DNA of 39,847 nucleotides from a virus: positions 1 through 39,847 of the IMG/VR virus record IMGVR_UViG_3300021963_000273, one strand, 5' to 3'. A program made the position numbers and the translations under genes. Under the pieces are notes generated by a model. It saw only the letters and a program-made list of their open reading frames with translations, had not been told where the DNA came from and ran no database searches. This document shows positions 1-6,902 of the stretch, piece after piece. The stretch's first letter is position 1; each line of letters starts with the position of its first letter.

Positions 1-1615
1 CCATGTTCAACTCAATAAGTAAAGAACCATTTTCAGTTGTTTCGGCATCTAATTGATTCCCCTCACTGTCTTTCTGACCTCTTAAATCTTCAGCAATTTC
101 ATTATTTTTCTCTGATACTTTTTTTTTCAAATTAGATTGATACTCAGGATCATCTTTTTGTTTTTGTTTTAGAATATCGTTCTTTCTTTTAAATGCTTTA
201 GCTTTTGCTATATCCTGAGCGGATACCGATGGGTCATTTAATATTTTATCATAATCAGTTTTAGGATCTGGTTTATTCTCTTCTTCATATTCCTTCTCCT
301 TTTTTGCCAATTCATCTTCAGCAGTTTTCATAAGGGCATCCTGATCTGTATCACCTGCATTTCCTCCTTCAAATTCTTCTTTTTCCTCAGGTGTGATAGG
401 TCTCAGATTTCCTTTATCGTTTTTGAATTCAGCTTCACCTCCTTGTTTAGAAGAATAAAATCCTCCGCCTAAATGGAATTTACCAGGAAATTGTGTTGAT
501 TCTCCTTCACTTTCTTCTTTAATCAAATAAGATAATAGTATCTCATCTAACGAAATGTTTTCTGATTGAGTATCAGTTGGATTCTTAGCATTAAAACTAT
601 CAACCATTTTATCCATCATTTCAGGTGTGATTTCCATATTCTCTAGTCTATCAGCAACCGCATCCATAAAATCACTTAACAATCTTTCATCATTACCATC
701 TGAACTTGCGAACAAAGATGCTCTACCAACACCTAATACAATTGTTTCAGCAACTGCGTGTGGAACTAATTCAACTGCAACGTGTTTTGCAAAAGCAGCT
801 ACACCATGTGCCAATCCACCTCCTGCCGCTGCAAACAATGCAGTACTTGCTACCTTAATACCAACGGATATTAATGCTTTCTTTTCTTCTTTCTCTAAAC
901 TTCTAAATCCTCCTGGTTCACTAAATACTTTTCCAACAGCCTTCGCAGCAGTTTTGAAAGTATGAACTTCATGTTGAAATCCATGCTTTATTGCCTGAGC
1001 CGCTCCCTTTACTTTATCTTTTAGGGCCTGAGCAAAGGTTCTTCTTGTTTCAGATCCAGGTTTATCCTGTCCCTTATTAAAAAATTCTTTTTCTTTTTCA
1101 CTCCATTTTTCTATTTTTTGTTTTATCTTATCCTTAGAAATTGGGAGTTCAACTTTTGGTTGAATGGGAGTTTGCGCAGATGGTTCTGCAGATGGTTGTT
1201 GTTTTGGTTCAACTTCCGCAGATTTAGGTTCTTGTGTTTTTGGGGTTTCCTTTTTATCAGGTGCACCCTTAGAATCGAATTTGGCTTTCTCTTCTGGAGT
1301 TACGGGTCTTAAATTACCCTTATCATTTTTAAATTCCGCTTCTCCTCCATCTTTAGATGAATAGTATCCCCCACCCAAATGATATTTTCCAGGAAAGTCT
1401 TTGGATTCTCCCTCTTTACCGGTTTCAGCTTTTTTTACAGGTTCCGCTTCTATTAAAAAATACTCAGATATGATACTCGCATATTCACCATATCCTAACT
1501 TATAACAACACTCTATCATATTCTCTACCTGCTCTCTTTCTTCTAATGAAGGGATTGGGTATTTTTGAGAGTGTTCTAATAAAATTTCATCTATTATTTT
1601 ATTAATATCAATCAT
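1..1615 (-). CDS. Large protein with duplicated 40-residue motif, probable virion protein (3' end outside window)
   Basis: Reading leftwards from the ATG at 1615, the frame stays open for 538 codons and runs off the window, so the C-terminus is missing. I do not recognise the family. Visible parts: an acidic helical N-terminus (1-73); motif copy A (74-113); a Pro/Glu/Lys/Gln-rich linker (about 114-160); a basic stretch (161-245); a hydrophobic Ala/Gly/Val-rich segment (about 247-303) that could sit in or on a membrane; an acidic helical region; motif copy B (376-415); and a highly charged Lys/Glu/Asp tail (420-538). Both motif copies follow a short leucine-rich, then Glu-rich approach. It lies 8 bases downstream of the 131-residue gene, so it is probably cotranscribed with it. 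A structural role is inferred only from position. That the frame is coding is well supported: it is long, stop-free and contains conserved repeats. Confidence 0.8.
   Translation of the reverse strand, partial: MIDINKIIDEILLEHSQKYPIPSLEEREQVENMIECCYKLGYGEYASIISEYFLIEAEPVKKAETGKEGESKDFPGKYHLGGGYYSSKDGGEAEFKNDKGNLRPVTPEEKAKFDSKGAPDKKETPKTQEPKSAEVEPKQQPSAEPSAQTPIQPKVELPISKDKIKQKIEKWSEKEKEFFNKGQDKPGSETRRTFAQALKDKVKGAAQAIKHGFQHEVHTFKTAAKAVGKVFSEPGGFRSLEKEEKKALISVGIKVASTALFAAAGGGLAHGVAAFAKHVAVELVPHAVAETIVLGVGRASLFASSDGNDERLLSDFMDAVADRLENMEITPEMMDKMVDSFNAKNPTDTQSENISLDEILLSYLIKEESEGESTQFPGKFHLGGGFYSSKQGGEAEFKNDKGNLRPITPEEKEEFEGGNAGDTDQDALMKTAEDELAKKEKEYEEENKPDPKTDYDKILNDPSVSAQDIAKAKAFKRKNDILKQKQKDDPEYQSNLKKKVSEKNNEIAEDLRGQKDSEGNQLDAETTENGSLLIELNM
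371..490 (-). repeat. Motif copy B (40 residues) within the large truncated protein
   Basis: Residues 376-415 match copy A (residues 74-113) at 34 of 40 positions. The shared core includes the HLGGG, GGEAEF and NLRP segments followed by TPEEK. The two DNA copies differ at many third codon positions, so protein sequence, not DNA, has been conserved. Confidence 0.85.
1277..1396 (-). repeat. Motif copy A (40 residues) within the large truncated protein
   Basis: Residues 74-113 form the first copy of the Gly-rich motif that begins FPGK and ends in TPEEK followed by a Phe three residues later. The six differences from copy B are mostly conservative (Tyr/Phe twice, Val/Ile). Confidence 0.85.
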
Positions 1616-1623
1616 TTTTTCTA

Positions 1624-2019
1624 TTAATTGAATTCAATCTTTTGGAATATTCTTGTTGGAATTTTTCTTATCCCCGTCGCTCCTGTTAGGATTATACAAT
1701 TTTTATATTTCTCCCAATCCAAAGGAAAATTTGTATCCAATACTCCACCATTTTCTTCTTTTATTAATTGGTTCAATGCGTTAATTGTATAAAGAGTGTT
1801 TGATTGTTTTTTACGATGTACTAATATCGTATTTTCTAATTGAATCGGGGGTCTAAATTCCACATCAATATTATAAGTAATATATAATTCTTCTATATTC
1901 GTTTTATTTTGTAAGACGTAAATGTAGTTATATACAATTTTATAATTCTCTCTTACTTTTTGAAGAATATCCTGCAAATTATCTGTCTCCGCAAAGGTAC
2001 ATAGTAACTGTGTCTTCAT
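1624..2019 (-). CDS. Hypothetical protein, 131 residues
   Basis: The ATG start at 2019 follows an A/T-rich leader. The protein is mixed alpha/beta, with many Tyr, Ile and Asn residues, no signal peptide and no evident membrane segment. It contains a short TGATGIRK stretch near the C-terminus (about 114-121), but this is not a complete P-loop (no GK[ST]). I do not recognise a family. It lies between the polymerase-like gene (37 bases upstream) and the large truncated gene (8 bases downstream). A late-type motif at 2049-2057 could drive both. Confidence 0.75.
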   Translation of the reverse strand: MKTQLLCTFAETDNLQDILQKVRENYKIVYNYIYVLQNKTNIEELYITYNIDVEFRPPIQLENTILVHRKKQSNTLYTINALNQLIKEENGGVLDTNFPLDWEKYKNCIILTGATGIRKIPTRIFQKIEFN

Positions 2020-2048
2020 TTAAAATATTTTAATACTTTTTTCTCCTA

Positions 2049-2057
2049 TATAAGTAT
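2049..2057 (-). promoter_or_regulatory. Candidate late promoter motif (ATACTTATA)
   Basis: Coding strand reads ATACTTATA, one base from the ATATTTATA motif found before most virion operons. It overlaps the stop codon of the polymerase-like gene and lies 30 bases before the ATG at 2019. Confidence 0.35.
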
Positions 2058-3298
2058 TAAATATTTCCATAAGTCTTATTCCTGCTCATCTCTGTCGGTG
2101 CAATTCCATCTAAAATGGTTTTAATTTCATCTAAAACCGATTCTTCTTCGGTATCTAAATCAAATAAAAATGAATCGTATGTGTATAAAACTAATTTTGT
2201 TTTACTTCCTTCCAACAATTGGTTTATTTTTTTAATCACCATCACATTCGTTTCAGTTTCTAATGCCTGTAAATAATAGTTGAATACCTTTTGGGGATTG
2301 TGGTTATCTATTTTTTGAAATGGAATTCGTTTTCCAACCTTAGTTTCTAAGTATCCATTGATTAGAAATCTTTTATACATCTCTCTAATAAATTCATCAG
2401 TCTTTTTGAAGAATGAAATTTCTAAATTTTCTACATCTACCCCACCATATAATTGTTGGAATGTTAGCTTCTTACTATTAAGGTAATCCTCATCACTTAA
2501 TACGGTCTTCCCAAAGTATTGTTTACCCAACCATTCATGTGCAGAATCTTCGGGTATGGATTCTCCTACTAATTTAGCTATCAGACGGACGTGGTATCCA
2601 TCAAAGTCGAACTGAACCAAATCACCACCCTTAGAAACGATATAATCCCTACTGCCATCGGATTTATTTAGTGCCGAATAGTTTACCCCTCCAAAAGTAT
2701 TTGAAGGTCGCCCTGTGGTTGTAAAGTTGTTGTAGAGGGAGTATTCATTTCCATAGGTTGTAGGTATCCCATTACTCTCAATTTTTTTGAACTCCGGAAG
2801 GACTAAGGAATTGTAGAAATCGTAACCCCCAACCCCCTCAGTATTCGCATACTTTAGGTTTTCATTTACAAAATCTACTACAATCTTAGTTATGGTCGTT
2901 ATTGGAATCCATCTTAAATCATCCTTACCCCTATACCCCCTTGTAAAAGAGTTATATATCATATCGTATTCGTAAGGTTTAAACTGACTGAGATGATATA
3001 AAACATCAACACTATGGGTGTTAGGTAATTCAATCTGATGTGGAAACCATTTGCTATCAAAAATAAATTTAGGGGAATCTCCTTTTTGTAAAACTTCTAG
3101 AGGAACATCTAAGCAATCATTATGTCCATTCATAAGAACATAACAATCCTCTCCAATAAAAACAAAAGCACCCAATAGTTTATTTACTATGGGGTGCTCT
3201 TTTCTATTTTGGAATAGTGGAAATATTACACTTTTTTCAGTAGTGTATTTTCCTAAGAATTCTTTTCCGCTATCTTTGTTCTCTACGAATTTTACCAT
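2057..3298 (-). CDS. Short family A DNA polymerase-like protein
   Basis: From the ATG at 3298 the product is 413 residues; the frame also extends to an upstream TTG. Residues about 190-380 carry the palm and fingers motifs of DNA polymerase I. TGRPSN (195-200) corresponds to the TGR-x-S motif. Motif A is QFDFDGYHVRLIA (229-241), with the probable metal ligand Asp231. Motif B has Lys276, Phe280 and Tyr284 in K-x3-F-x3-YG spacing. Motif C is YTYDSFLFD (372-380), with Asp375. Departures from Pol I: the motif A Glu is His236, the Arg four residues before the motif B Lys is Tyr272, and the motif C HDE is YDS. The N-terminal 160 residues may be a degenerate exonuclease-like domain, but no DEDD motif is clear. 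T4 itself replicates with a family B enzyme, so this is either a substitute or an accessory polymerase. A host-type promoter lies directly upstream. Confidence 0.75.
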   Translation of the reverse strand: MVKFVENKDSGKEFLGKYTTEKSVIFPLFQNRKEHPIVNKLLGAFVFIGEDCYVLMNGHNDCLDVPLEVLQKGDSPKFIFDSKWFPHQIELPNTHSVDVLYHLSQFKPYEYDMIYNSFTRGYRGKDDLRWIPITTITKIVVDFVNENLKYANTEGVGGYDFYNSLVLPEFKKIESNGIPTTYGNEYSLYNNFTTTGRPSNTFGGVNYSALNKSDGSRDYIVSKGGDLVQFDFDGYHVRLIAKLVGESIPEDSAHEWLGKQYFGKTVLSDEDYLNSKKLTFQQLYGGVDVENLEISFFKKTDEFIREMYKRFLINGYLETKVGKRIPFQKIDNHNPQKVFNYYLQALETETNVMVIKKINQLLEGSKTKLVLYTYDSFLFDLDTEEESVLDEIKTILDGIAPTEMSRNKTYGNI

Positions 3299-3304
3299 AG
3301 GAAA

Positions 3305-3335
3305 CAAATATACGAAATATTTTTAAGAATTCCAA
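3305..3335 (-). promoter_or_regulatory. Host-type promoter before the polymerase-like gene
   Basis: On the coding strand TTG (3333-3335) is followed after exactly 20 bases by TATATTTG (3305-3312), a full match to the Bacteroidota -7 element TAnnTTTG with its -33 TTG. Transcription should begin within a few bases of the ATG at 3298, so the mRNA may be nearly leaderless. Confidence 0.6.
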
Positions 3336-4105
3336 TACTTTTCTACCAATGGTTTTAAATCAATTGGTTCTCTTTTCATGTGAGAACCTTGATTAAAGAA
3401 TGCTCCTTTTTTAAGGTATCCTCCTAAAAAGTTTCTACGAAATCTTTGAGAGTTATTTGGCTCTGAACCATGCACACAATGTGAATGTAAAAGTACAACC
3501 TGTCCCTTTTTAAGAACTCCTTCTACTTTACGAAAATCATGTCCCTCTGGCATTACACAAGGTTTACCTCTTTCATTTCTCCAAAATGATGGGTTAGTTT
3601 TAGTTCTTTCCTCATCAACTTCAATCGGTAAAGTTGGTAAACGATGCGAACCTTCATAGTTCCATACCGCTCCGTTACCCGCATCGTGGTTATCTAACGC
3701 TAATGCAGTATTAATAATCTCATTATGACCACAACCTGTGTAGAATGCGTTTTGGTGCATATCTCTTCCTAATTGTCCAGGTGGTTTGAAGTATGCCCAA
3801 GTCTGCATACCTACAATTTCACCTTCCATAAGGAATTCACACGCTTCAATAATTTTCGGGTGAACAAATAATTTTTCTAACTTCTCAGAAATTTTATGAG
3901 GGTAAGCAAATGGATCCCATTCTCCCCAATCTTTACCATCTGGAGTAAGAGTTCCTTTTCTTTCCTGTCTTAATCTTTCTAATTCATCATTTACTTCATC
4001 ACATTCTTCCTCTGTGAGTAAATCTAAAGTTGTAAAACCTCTATACCTCCAATCGAAGGTCATTTGTTGGATTTCTAAATCCGATAAGTGTTTAAAATTT
4101 GCCAT
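3323..4105 (-). CDS. PhyH-type Fe(II)/2-oxoglutarate dioxygenase family protein
   Basis: The 260-residue protein has the layout of phytanoyl-CoA dioxygenase (PhyH) family members. There is a proximal His at 117 in the MHQNAFY motif, then a DNHDAGNGAVW segment and an EGSHRLP turn (151-157), a distal His region HSHCVHGSEPNNS (207-219), and Arg223/Arg224 placed to bind 2-oxoglutarate. The usual proximal HxD reads H-Q-N here (Asn119; codons CAC CAA AAC), so one iron ligand is changed. It may therefore have altered chemistry or be inactive; the substrate is unknown. PhyH-like genes are common in T4-like phages of aquatic bacteria. It lies just after the baseplate genes and ends 24 bases before the polymerase start. 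Confidence 0.75.
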   Translation of the reverse strand: MANFKHLSDLEIQQMTFDWRYRGFTTLDLLTEEECDEVNDELERLRQERKGTLTPDGKDWGEWDPFAYPHKISEKLEKLFVHPKIIEACEFLMEGEIVGMQTWAYFKPPGQLGRDMHQNAFYTGCGHNEIINTALALDNHDAGNGAVWNYEGSHRLPTLPIEVDEERTKTNPSFWRNERGKPCVMPEGHDFRKVEGVLKKGQVVLLHSHCVHGSEPNNSQRFRRNFLGGYLKKGAFFNQGSHMKREPIDLKPLVEKYWNS

Positions 4106-4127
4106 ATAACTTTGTGTTTGTTTATAA

Positions 4128-4508
4128 CTATACTAATCTATGAAATTGTTTTGTATTTACCAAATATAAATTTATCTCTGGTAATACTTTTTCTGCTTCT
4201 CTAATTTCTAATGAATTTACTGTGTGAACCGATGGTATGAACTCACCTTTTTCAGTATATTTATCCTCTAAATCTCCTTTAATTTTCCAATTTAATTGAA
4301 CACCTAAATAATAATCAGTATTAGAATAATCTCTAAATACTTCACTGTTTACTTCAAAAATTGGTGCACCTGATGTTCCTCTCATTTGAGTAAAATATCT
4401 TGTTATGTACCCCCTATCATAATCGGTTTGATTAGGTTTTGGAAAAAATGTTTTAGGAGGTATATTCTTAATATTTACTGATTTTAGATTTTTATAATTT
4501 TCTATCAT
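4128..4508 (-). CDS. Conserved-looking hypothetical protein, baseplate operon
   Basis: The frame is open from 4574, but the ATG at 4508 is preferred. It sits 4 bases past the hub gene's stop, whereas the upstream ATG would overlap the hub gene by 62 bases. This gives 126 residues, soluble, with Lys/Asn-rich ends and a central YFTQMRGTSGAPIFEV segment. I do not recognise a family. Tight packing after the hub gene suggests a tail or baseplate role or a late accessory function. Confidence 0.7.
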   Translation of the reverse strand: MIENYKNLKSVNIKNIPPKTFFPKPNQTDYDRGYITRYFTQMRGTSGAPIFEVNSEVFRDYSNTDYYLGVQLNWKIKGDLEDKYTEKGEFIPSVHTVNSLEIREAEKVLPEINLYLVNTKQFHRLV

Positions 4509-4512
4509 TTTT

Positions 4513-6621
4513 TTAATCTTTATAAAATGGTCTAAACTTAGCCTTAACTTCGGTAGTCCATTGTTTAGAATCAATCTTATGGGTTACTTCTTCAATTTGA
4601 AATGCTCCCTTTCCACTCACATATTGAGGTGGTAAACCAGCTACATTAAATAAATGACCTACCTGAAATCCACTCATACCTAAGACTGTAAAACTAAACT
4701 CTACTGGTGCAGGCCTTCCATTATACACTTCGCCTCCTCCATCATACAAATCTCCTTTACGCTGGTCATTGAAAACTCTTTTGTTTAAAAAATGAGAATA
4801 AATACACCACTCTGCCATATTACCATCACCAATATCTGATTTTGAAACATATTTTGGGTTTATTGCAATTCTTATATTTCTTCTAAATTCTATCCATAAT
4901 CTTTCTTCCCATTCGGTTTGAGTGGGTGCGGGTTGTGCTCTTCCTTTTTCTGCCTGTAATTCTGGAAGTAAAACATTATCAACTTTATTAGAAAATAACC
5001 CTCTAGTAAGAGTATCGGTTGATTTAAGATTTGGATTTGTTTTTTCCATAACAATCATACTCATCATTTGTTTTGGAATATCTAATCCAAAATTTGCATC
5101 TAAAAAGAAACTATCTGATCCGAACATATTAAAAGTTTCGATAGTAGTTCCACTTCTTTGATTTCTTAAATTACTATCTGTTATTCTTAATTTTAAAGAA
5201 TCCCCAGTTCCATTTTCAACAATTTGAAATGACCATAATCCTTCAACAGCCGCTTCAATTCTTTGCAAAACACTATCCAATACCTCTTTTATAGATGCCG
5301 TTTGATTTTCTAATGCATCCATTGCAATACTATTTTCAATATATAAATCCCCTATCCAACCATGTGTATATGCGGGAAGTGTAAATGTTTCTTGATCTGC
5401 AGTTACCGTTGTTGAGCTTGTTCTTACAAAACTTCTACCATTCACAGAGTTATCAAGAGTTTTATTTATTGAACTACCAACCGCAGTAGCTAATAATCCT
5501 ATATCACCTAAAAATCCTCTACATTCTTTATTTGGAATAAAAACTGATTCATCGGTGGAAAACATACCTTTAAACGCTCCACAATAAGAGTTACTTATAT
5601 CTATATTTGGATTGATTCCCTTATTTACAAACTTTATTCTAGTCATATTTAAAAGCTTACAAAAGGCTTCAAAACTTACATATTTACAAGATGTAATTGG
5701 GCTTTCCGCATCTATCGCTTCTATCGTTAAAGCAGGATTTGATTGGATTGTTAAATCTCCGCTAAACCATCCACTTGTTGTCTCAGATTTAGCTTCTTCA
5801 ATTAATGATTCATTGTAATTTATAAAATCACTATCAAATTTAAATTCCTTTTCCATTGCTAACAATTCAGGAGTTCTCAATGAATCAGGTAACTGATCGA
5901 AAAAATATGCGAAATTAACTGCCGGACTTTTGCCTGCCAAATATAGATTTATTAAATTAACCGGATAGTTAGTTGGTTCTATTTTAGTTTCATCATCTTG
6001 TGCAGCATCTCGCGGTAAACCCATCAAAACTTCTCCCAATGAAACCATTTTTATACTAATATCAAATTCATTTCCACTTATCGTAGAATCACCACCACTT
6101 ATAATTCCAAAAAAATTATCATAACAACCATTGTTTGCTTCTCTAATAGCATTTAAATTAGCTGGTTGTCTATAATATTCTATACCCGATTCATTATTTG
6201 GGCCAATTGCTTTTTTTCCACTTACTGAATAATTCCAACCCCATTGGATGTAACAAGATATTCCAGGTTCTAAAAAGTATGTTTGAACTTTAGTTAATTG
6301 ATCAGGTGAAAAACATTTTATTTTAAGAGTAGCTCTTCTAAGAGTTCCTCTACTAGCAAAATCTATTGAAAAATCAGTTATAATAGGATTAGGTCGGTAT
6401 TTCCATTGAGACCCCGCCATATTAGCGTATGCATCATTACCACCTCCATTAAATAAAGATGAATATGTTCCACTCTCTAATGAATATTTTTCACCTAAAT
6501 TAGATACCGCCTTAATCCACGGAACTAATTTTGATAACTCAACATTATTATTAGAAGTTCTAGCTCTTAATTCGGTTGTAATATAAGAATCTATTGATTT
6601 ATAAAAAGGAAATGCCCCCAT
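4513..6621 (-). CDS. Baseplate hub protein (gp27-like, probable)
   Basis: The 702-residue protein starts at an ATG that overlaps the previous stop (TAATG). Near residues 75-130 a beta-rich block includes ITDFSIDFASRGTLRRATLK and the ending CYIQWGWN, a pattern typical of hub and tube-like proteins in T4-like phages. The C-terminus (GFQVGHLFNVAGLPPQYVSG, then FQIEEVTHKID and KQWTTEVKAKFRPF) resembles the end of gp27/VgrG/gpD-type hub proteins. It follows the LysM wedge and tube-initiator-like genes, the expected place for the hub. T4 gp27 is 391 residues, so about 300 additional residues are inserted or appended. I infer that it forms the central trimer beneath the tail tube. Confidence 0.6.
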   Translation of the reverse strand: MGAFPFYKSIDSYITTELRARTSNNNVELSKLVPWIKAVSNLGEKYSLESGTYSSLFNGGGNDAYANMAGSQWKYRPNPIITDFSIDFASRGTLRRATLKIKCFSPDQLTKVQTYFLEPGISCYIQWGWNYSVSGKKAIGPNNESGIEYYRQPANLNAIREANNGCYDNFFGIISGGDSTISGNEFDISIKMVSLGEVLMGLPRDAAQDDETKIEPTNYPVNLINLYLAGKSPAVNFAYFFDQLPDSLRTPELLAMEKEFKFDSDFINYNESLIEEAKSETTSGWFSGDLTIQSNPALTIEAIDAESPITSCKYVSFEAFCKLLNMTRIKFVNKGINPNIDISNSYCGAFKGMFSTDESVFIPNKECRGFLGDIGLLATAVGSSINKTLDNSVNGRSFVRTSSTTVTADQETFTLPAYTHGWIGDLYIENSIAMDALENQTASIKEVLDSVLQRIEAAVEGLWSFQIVENGTGDSLKLRITDSNLRNQRSGTTIETFNMFGSDSFFLDANFGLDIPKQMMSMIVMEKTNPNLKSTDTLTRGLFSNKVDNVLLPELQAEKGRAQPAPTQTEWEERLWIEFRRNIRIAINPKYVSKSDIGDGNMAEWCIYSHFLNKRVFNDQRKGDLYDGGGEVYNGRPAPVEFSFTVLGMSGFQVGHLFNVAGLPPQYVSGKGAFQIEEVTHKIDSKQWTTEVKAKFRPFYKD

Positions 6622-6902
6622 TAGTATAAATTATTTAATATATCAAATTTATTTTTAGGAATTCTTAATTGGATACCTGGTTCCAATCCTATATTTACAC
6701 CATTTATATTATTTGCGTTTGCGATAATCCACCAAAGAGTGCTATCACTATAAAACTCATGCGCTAATAAATCCAATCTATCACTTTCTTGTGTGATAAT
6801 ATATATATCATCATCTTTTTTTGGTATATGTTTAAGTATTGACATTTTTAATACTTTCTTACCATCCGCCAATCTTTTAGTATTTTTAGTATTATATCTC
6901 AT
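6621..6902 (-). CDS. LysM-domain baseplate wedge protein (gp53-like)
   Basis: The 93-residue protein has a LysM-type fold across about residues 31-85. A DRLDLLAHEFYSD segment is followed by STLWWIIANANNI, then by LEPGIQLRIP. This Asp/Leu ... LWW-IA-ANN ... GxxLRIP pattern is that of small LysM baseplate proteins, including the T4 gp53 family. It overlaps both neighbours by one base-step (TAATG at each end), so it is translationally coupled to the tube-initiator-like and hub genes. T4 gp53 is about 196 residues; this one is little more than the LysM part. It probably joins wedge to hub. Confidence 0.7.
   Translation of the reverse strand: MRYNTKNTKRLADGKKVLKMSILKHIPKKDDDIYIITQESDRLDLLAHEFYSDSTLWWIIANANNINGVNIGLEPGIQLRIPKNKFDILNNLY

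Noticed and set aside
3299-3307. TTG start for the polymerase-like gene
   Set aside because: It falls inside the -7 promoter element, so it would not be transcribed. The ATG at 3298 is the first usable start.
4161-4168. TATATTTG (coding strand) before the dioxygenase gene as a host-type promoter
   Set aside because: There is no TTG at the required 20-base spacing, and it lies within the coding sequence of the previous gene in the same operon.
4509-4574. Upstream ATG for the 126-residue gene (would give 148 residues)
   Set aside because: It overlaps the hub gene by 62 bases, and the extra residues are the hub gene's end in another frame. The ATG at 4508 sits directly after the hub stop.
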